From NCBI GenBank assembly GCA_021827445.1, contig JAKAVW010000141.1, positions 1-7,786 on the forward strand: 7,786 nt of DNA, read 5' to 3'. This document shows, in pieces, positions 5,344 to 7,786 of the stretch. The notes beneath the pieces were generated by a model. The model was not told the origin of the DNA, did not search any database, and saw nothing but the letters and a program-made list of their open reading frames with translations. The stretch is from Pseudomonadota bacterium (GTDB taxonomy: Bacteria > Pseudomonadota > Gammaproteobacteria > Acidithiobacillales > Acidithiobacillaceae). Numbering within the stretch: position 1 is the stretch's first letter; each line of letters begins with the position of its first letter. The translations under genes and the position numbers were made by a program.

Positions 5344-6807
5344 ATGTTGCGAACACTTTTTGTATTCTCGGAGATGGTGCCCTACTCCAAAACGGGCGGA
5401 CTCGCGGATGTCGGCGGGGCTTTGCCCTTAGCGTTAGGGCAACTGGGCGTCGATGTTCGCGTGCTGGTGCCTTACTATGGGCGTCCGGCCATGAATGATC
5501 TGCGCTGGTGTTGTGCCGTCAACGTGCCCTATACGGGTGAAACGGCCGAGCTGTGGTCGCTGGCAGAGCGCCCACAGCTTCTTTTCCTCCGTTATCCCGC
5601 TTATTATGAGCGCGACGGCGGTCCTTACCAGGATAATCAAGGCGAAGACTGGCCGGACAATGACCGGCGCTTTGCCCTGCTCAACCGGGTGGCCGTCGAA
5701 ATCGCCCAAGGACGCGTAGCGGGGCTCAACTGGCGTCCAGACATCGTCCATGCCAATGACTGGCAAACCGGACTGACCTCCTACCTGCTCGATCTGGAGG
5801 CTCGGATCGGCGCAACACGGCCCGCCGTCCTTTTCACCATTCATAATCTGGCCTATCAGGGTCGCTTCGCGCCCGGCGCTATGGCGCCTCTGCACTTGCC
5901 CGCGGCAGATTTTCACTGGCTCGGGACAGAACTCTACGGGGCCTTCTCCTTCATGAAAGCAGGCTTGGCTTATAGCGATCAGCTCACCACCGTCAGCCCC
6001 ACCTATGCCGAGGAGATTCAGACCAGCGCCTTCGGTATGGGGCTGGATGGGCTGCTCCAGGCCCGATCCGGGCAACTGTCGGGCATTCTCAATGGTATTG
6101 ACACCATCCACTGGAACCCCGGCGCGGATCCCTATCTGCCCGCGCATTATTCGCTACAAGATCGGTTCGGTAAGGCGCAGTGCAAATCGCAACTGCAGAG
6201 CAGTCTCGGCCTCCACCCCGATCCCCACGTATTCCTCCTCGGTATGATCAGCCGCCTGGTGGAGCAGAAGGGGACGGATATGGTACTGGATATTCTTCCT
6301 GATCTGTTACGCCGTGGCATGCAAGTGGTGGTATTGGGCAGTGGCGATAAATCTTTTGAGCGGCAATTGCTGGAAGTGGCCACAGCGCATCCGACCCAGA
6401 TGGCGGCGCGTATCGCCTTTGACGAAGGGTTATCCCATCGCATCGAAGCTGGCGCAGATGCCTTTCTCATGCCCTCCCGCTTCGAACCCTGCGGCCTGAA
6501 CCAGATGTACAGCCTGCGCTACGGCACCCTGCCCATCGTCCATCGTACGGGCGGATTGGCCGATACGGTCACCGATGCCGACGACTTCCGCCATCCACTA
6601 CAACGCAACGGATTTGTTTTTGACCGCCCGCAAAGCGATGCTCTGCATGATACCGTGCTGCGCGCGGAAGCGCTATTCCGCCAGCCAGCGCTGTGGTCAC
6701 CTCTGCAAGATCAGGCCATGGCGGGCGATTATAGCTGGCAGCACTCGGCACATGCCTATCTCCAACTTTATTACGAGGTGCTGGCGCGGCGCGTGGGCGG
6801 TCACTAA
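5344..6807 (+). CDS. glgA: Glycogen synthase, ADP-glucose type (GT5)
   Basis: GlgA extends alpha-1,4-glucan chains using ADP-glucose, in the cytoplasm. The 487 residues match the usual bacterial length (E. coli has 477). The N-terminal GT-B domain starts with SKTGGLADVGGALP (15-28), where K16 is the ADP-glucose-binding lysine. HANDWQTG (136-143) is the family's HAxDWxT motif. The second domain begins at about ISRLVEQKG (302-310). The C-terminal donor-binding region has PSRFEPCGLNQ (377-387), with E381 as the conserved catalytic-site acid, and TGGLADTV (402-409). All key residues are present. The ATG at 5344 places MLRTLFVFSEMVPYSKTGG in the expected N-terminal register, although the Shine-Dalgarno is weak. 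No glgB, glgC, glgP or malQ lies within the window; the divergent neighbour is the WaaA-like gene and the downstream neighbour a beta-CASP protein. A GT5 starch synthase is the same family; a sucrose synthase is excluded by length and motifs. Confidence 0.97.
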   Translation: MLRTLFVFSEMVPYSKTGGLADVGGALPLALGQLGVDVRVLVPYYGRPAMNDLRWCCAVNVPYTGETAELWSLAERPQLLFLRYPAYYERDGGPYQDNQGEDWPDNDRRFALLNRVAVEIAQGRVAGLNWRPDIVHANDWQTGLTSYLLDLEARIGATRPAVLFTIHNLAYQGRFAPGAMAPLHLPAADFHWLGTELYGAFSFMKAGLAYSDQLTTVSPTYAEEIQTSAFGMGLDGLLQARSGQLSGILNGIDTIHWNPGADPYLPAHYSLQDRFGKAQCKSQLQSSLGLHPDPHVFLLGMISRLVEQKGTDMVLDILPDLLRRGMQVVVLGSGDKSFERQLLEVATAHPTQMAARIAFDEGLSHRIEAGADAFLMPSRFEPCGLNQMYSLRYGTLPIVHRTGGLADTVTDADDFRHPLQRNGFVFDRPQSDALHDTVLRAEALFRQPALWSPLQDQAMAGDYSWQHSAHAYLQLYYEVLARRVGGH

Positions 6808-6833
6808 TCTCCTCCCGCTAGCCGCTGATCCGC

Positions 6834-6839
6834 TATACT
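6834..6839 (+). promoter_or_regulatory. Possible -10 box ahead of the beta-CASP gene
   Basis: TATACT matches 5 of 6 consensus bases and would start transcription near 6846, about 50 nt before the ATG at 6895. The -35 position is CCTCCC, a poor match. No hairpin terminator is visible between glgA and this gene, so read-through from glgA is equally possible. Confidence 0.3.
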
Positions 6840-6881
6840 GGGGTTGGAAACCGCATCAGATTCGGGAGACAACCGGAACCC

Positions 6882-6888
6882 AGGGGAG
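6882..6888 (+). promoter_or_regulatory. Ribosome binding site of the beta-CASP gene
   Basis: AGGGGAG ends 6 nt before the ATG at 6895. This spacing favours the first ATG over the in-frame ATG two codons later (6901). Confidence 0.75.
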
Positions 6889-6894
6889 AATAAT

Positions 6895-7786
6895 ATGGAA
6901 ATGCAATTTTATGGTGCCGCAGGGGGGGTCACCGGGTCCTGTCATTTGCTGAGCGTTGGCGATAAAAAGTTGCTCATCGACTGCGGGTTGTTTCAGGGCG
7001 GGCATGACCTGGAAGAAGAAAATCGCGCTGAATTTGGTTTTGATGCCAAAACCATTGATTACCTGCTGCTGACCCATGCCCATCTCGATCACTGCGGGCG
7101 CATTCCCTTACTGGTAAAACGCGGCTTTCGTGGCGAAATCATCACCACGGCAGCCACCCGTGAACTGGCGCGACTGGTGCTCATGGATGCAGCAGGCCTT
7201 GCGGCAGAAGAGGCACGACGCTCCAACCGACGTCACCAGCGTCAGGGTGGAATGGAATCCGCGCCCATTTACGACATCACCGACGTCCTCGATACTATGG
7301 ATCGCTTCGGACGTACTGCGGATTATGCGCAGAAAATAGAGGTCTGCCCCGGCGTCAGTGTGACCTTCGGAGATGCCGGTCATATTCTCGGTTCCGCCTG
7401 GATACTGATAGAAGCCAGTGAAGCTGGCAAACAGCAGCGCATTGTCTTTTCCGGTGATCTGGGCAATCGCGGTAAGCCCATCATCAACCCACCCACCCCC
7501 GCACCACGGGCAGATGTCATCGTCATGGAAACCACCTATGGCGATCGCTTGCACAAAGCCATCGGACCCTCGGTAGACGAGCTGCGCGATGCCATCCTCG
7601 ACACCCTGAAACGCGGCGGCAATGCCATCATTCCCACCTTCGCCCTGGAGCGCGCCCAGGATTTACTGTATTACCTGCGCGAGATGATGAACGACAACCA
7701 GCTCCCCGCCAACCTGCCGGTCTTCCTCGATTCGCCCATGGCCATTTCGGCCACGGAGATTTTTCGCCGTCATCCGGAATGCTTCA
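6895..7786 (+). CDS. Beta-CASP metallo-beta-lactamase fold RNase-type protein, 3' end outside the window
   Basis: The frame is open from the ATG to the window end without a stop, giving 297 residues of a family usually about 450-470 long. It has the N-terminal MEMQFYGAAGGVTGS start typical of the bacterial CPSF73/YSH1-like group. Metal-site motifs are D29 (LLIDCGLFQG), H61-A-H63-L-D65-H66, H163 (DAGHILGS) and D188 (FSGDLGNRG). Beta-CASP motif A is E212 in METTYGD, and the inserted domain continues with IIPTFALERAQDLLYYL and FLDSPMAISATEIFRRHPE. Beta-CASP motifs B and C, which bear on nuclease activity, lie beyond the window. The expected role is a zinc-dependent RNA endo/exonuclease in RNA processing or decay; DNA repair or hydrolase roles are less likely for this subgroup. 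It follows glgA by 87 nt, with its own -10-like box and a good ribosome site, so a shared function with glgA is not implied. Confidence 0.93.
   Translation, partial: MEMQFYGAAGGVTGSCHLLSVGDKKLLIDCGLFQGGHDLEEENRAEFGFDAKTIDYLLLTHAHLDHCGRIPLLVKRGFRGEIITTAATRELARLVLMDAAGLAAEEARRSNRRHQRQGGMESAPIYDITDVLDTMDRFGRTADYAQKIEVCPGVSVTFGDAGHILGSAWILIEASEAGKQQRIVFSGDLGNRGKPIINPPTPAPRADVIVMETTYGDRLHKAIGPSVDELRDAILDTLKRGGNAIIPTFALERAQDLLYYLREMMNDNQLPANLPVFLDSPMAISATEIFRRHPECF

Noticed and set aside
5434..6147. 237-codon open frame on the minus strand antisense to glgA
   Set aside because: glgA is unmistakable on the other strand and this frame has no recognisable motif.
1..7786. CRISPR array, tRNA, rRNA, transposase or prophage signal
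   Set aside because: I saw no regularly spaced direct repeats, cloverleaf-like genes, transposase motifs or phage genes on either strand.

Overview
The window looks like ordinary chromosomal DNA of a moderately GC-rich Gram-negative proteobacterium. The gene set (class II fumarase, M3B oligoendopeptidase, a DUF1841 protein, bacterial glycogen synthase, a Kdo-transferase-related protein) and the protein flavour suggest a beta/gammaproteobacterium or Acidithiobacillus-like lineage. The lineage is inferred from recognised families only. I see no rRNA, tRNA, CRISPR array, insertion sequence or phage gene.

Layout. (1) Positions 1-2639 hold a leftward cluster read in the order DUF1841 protein, pepF, fumC. 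The gaps are 43 nt and 2 nt, so it is probably one operon; fumC runs off the left edge. (2) Positions 2640-2801 are a divergent intergenic region. (3) Positions 2802-4508 encode a rightward 568-residue, all-helical, internally repeated protein with DUF1641-like ends. It is the least understood gene here. (4) A near-perfect hairpin at 4528-4564 with A and T tracts on both sides is a bidirectional terminator between convergent genes. (5) Positions 4614-5183 (leftward) encode a 189-residue protein that resembles only the C-terminal, CMP-Kdo-binding half of the lipid A Kdo transferase WaaA. (6) Positions 5184-5343 hold back-to-back promoters. (7) glgA (5344-6807, rightward) encodes glycogen synthase. 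(8) From 6895 to the right edge is the N-terminal two-thirds of a beta-CASP metallo-beta-lactamase RNase-type protein. No stop codon falls inside the window.

How the genes fit together. The left cluster mixes peptide turnover (PepF) with the TCA cycle (FumC) and is probably housekeeping. glgA and the beta-CASP gene are co-oriented with an 87-nt gap, and the second has its own -10-like box and a strong ribosome binding site. No glgB, glgC or glgP is visible next to glgA. The two items most worth following up are the repeat protein at 2802-4508 and the stand-alone WaaA-like half protein at 4614-5183. Neither is obviously explained by its neighbours. I found no convincing evidence of a defence system or other multi-gene novel system.
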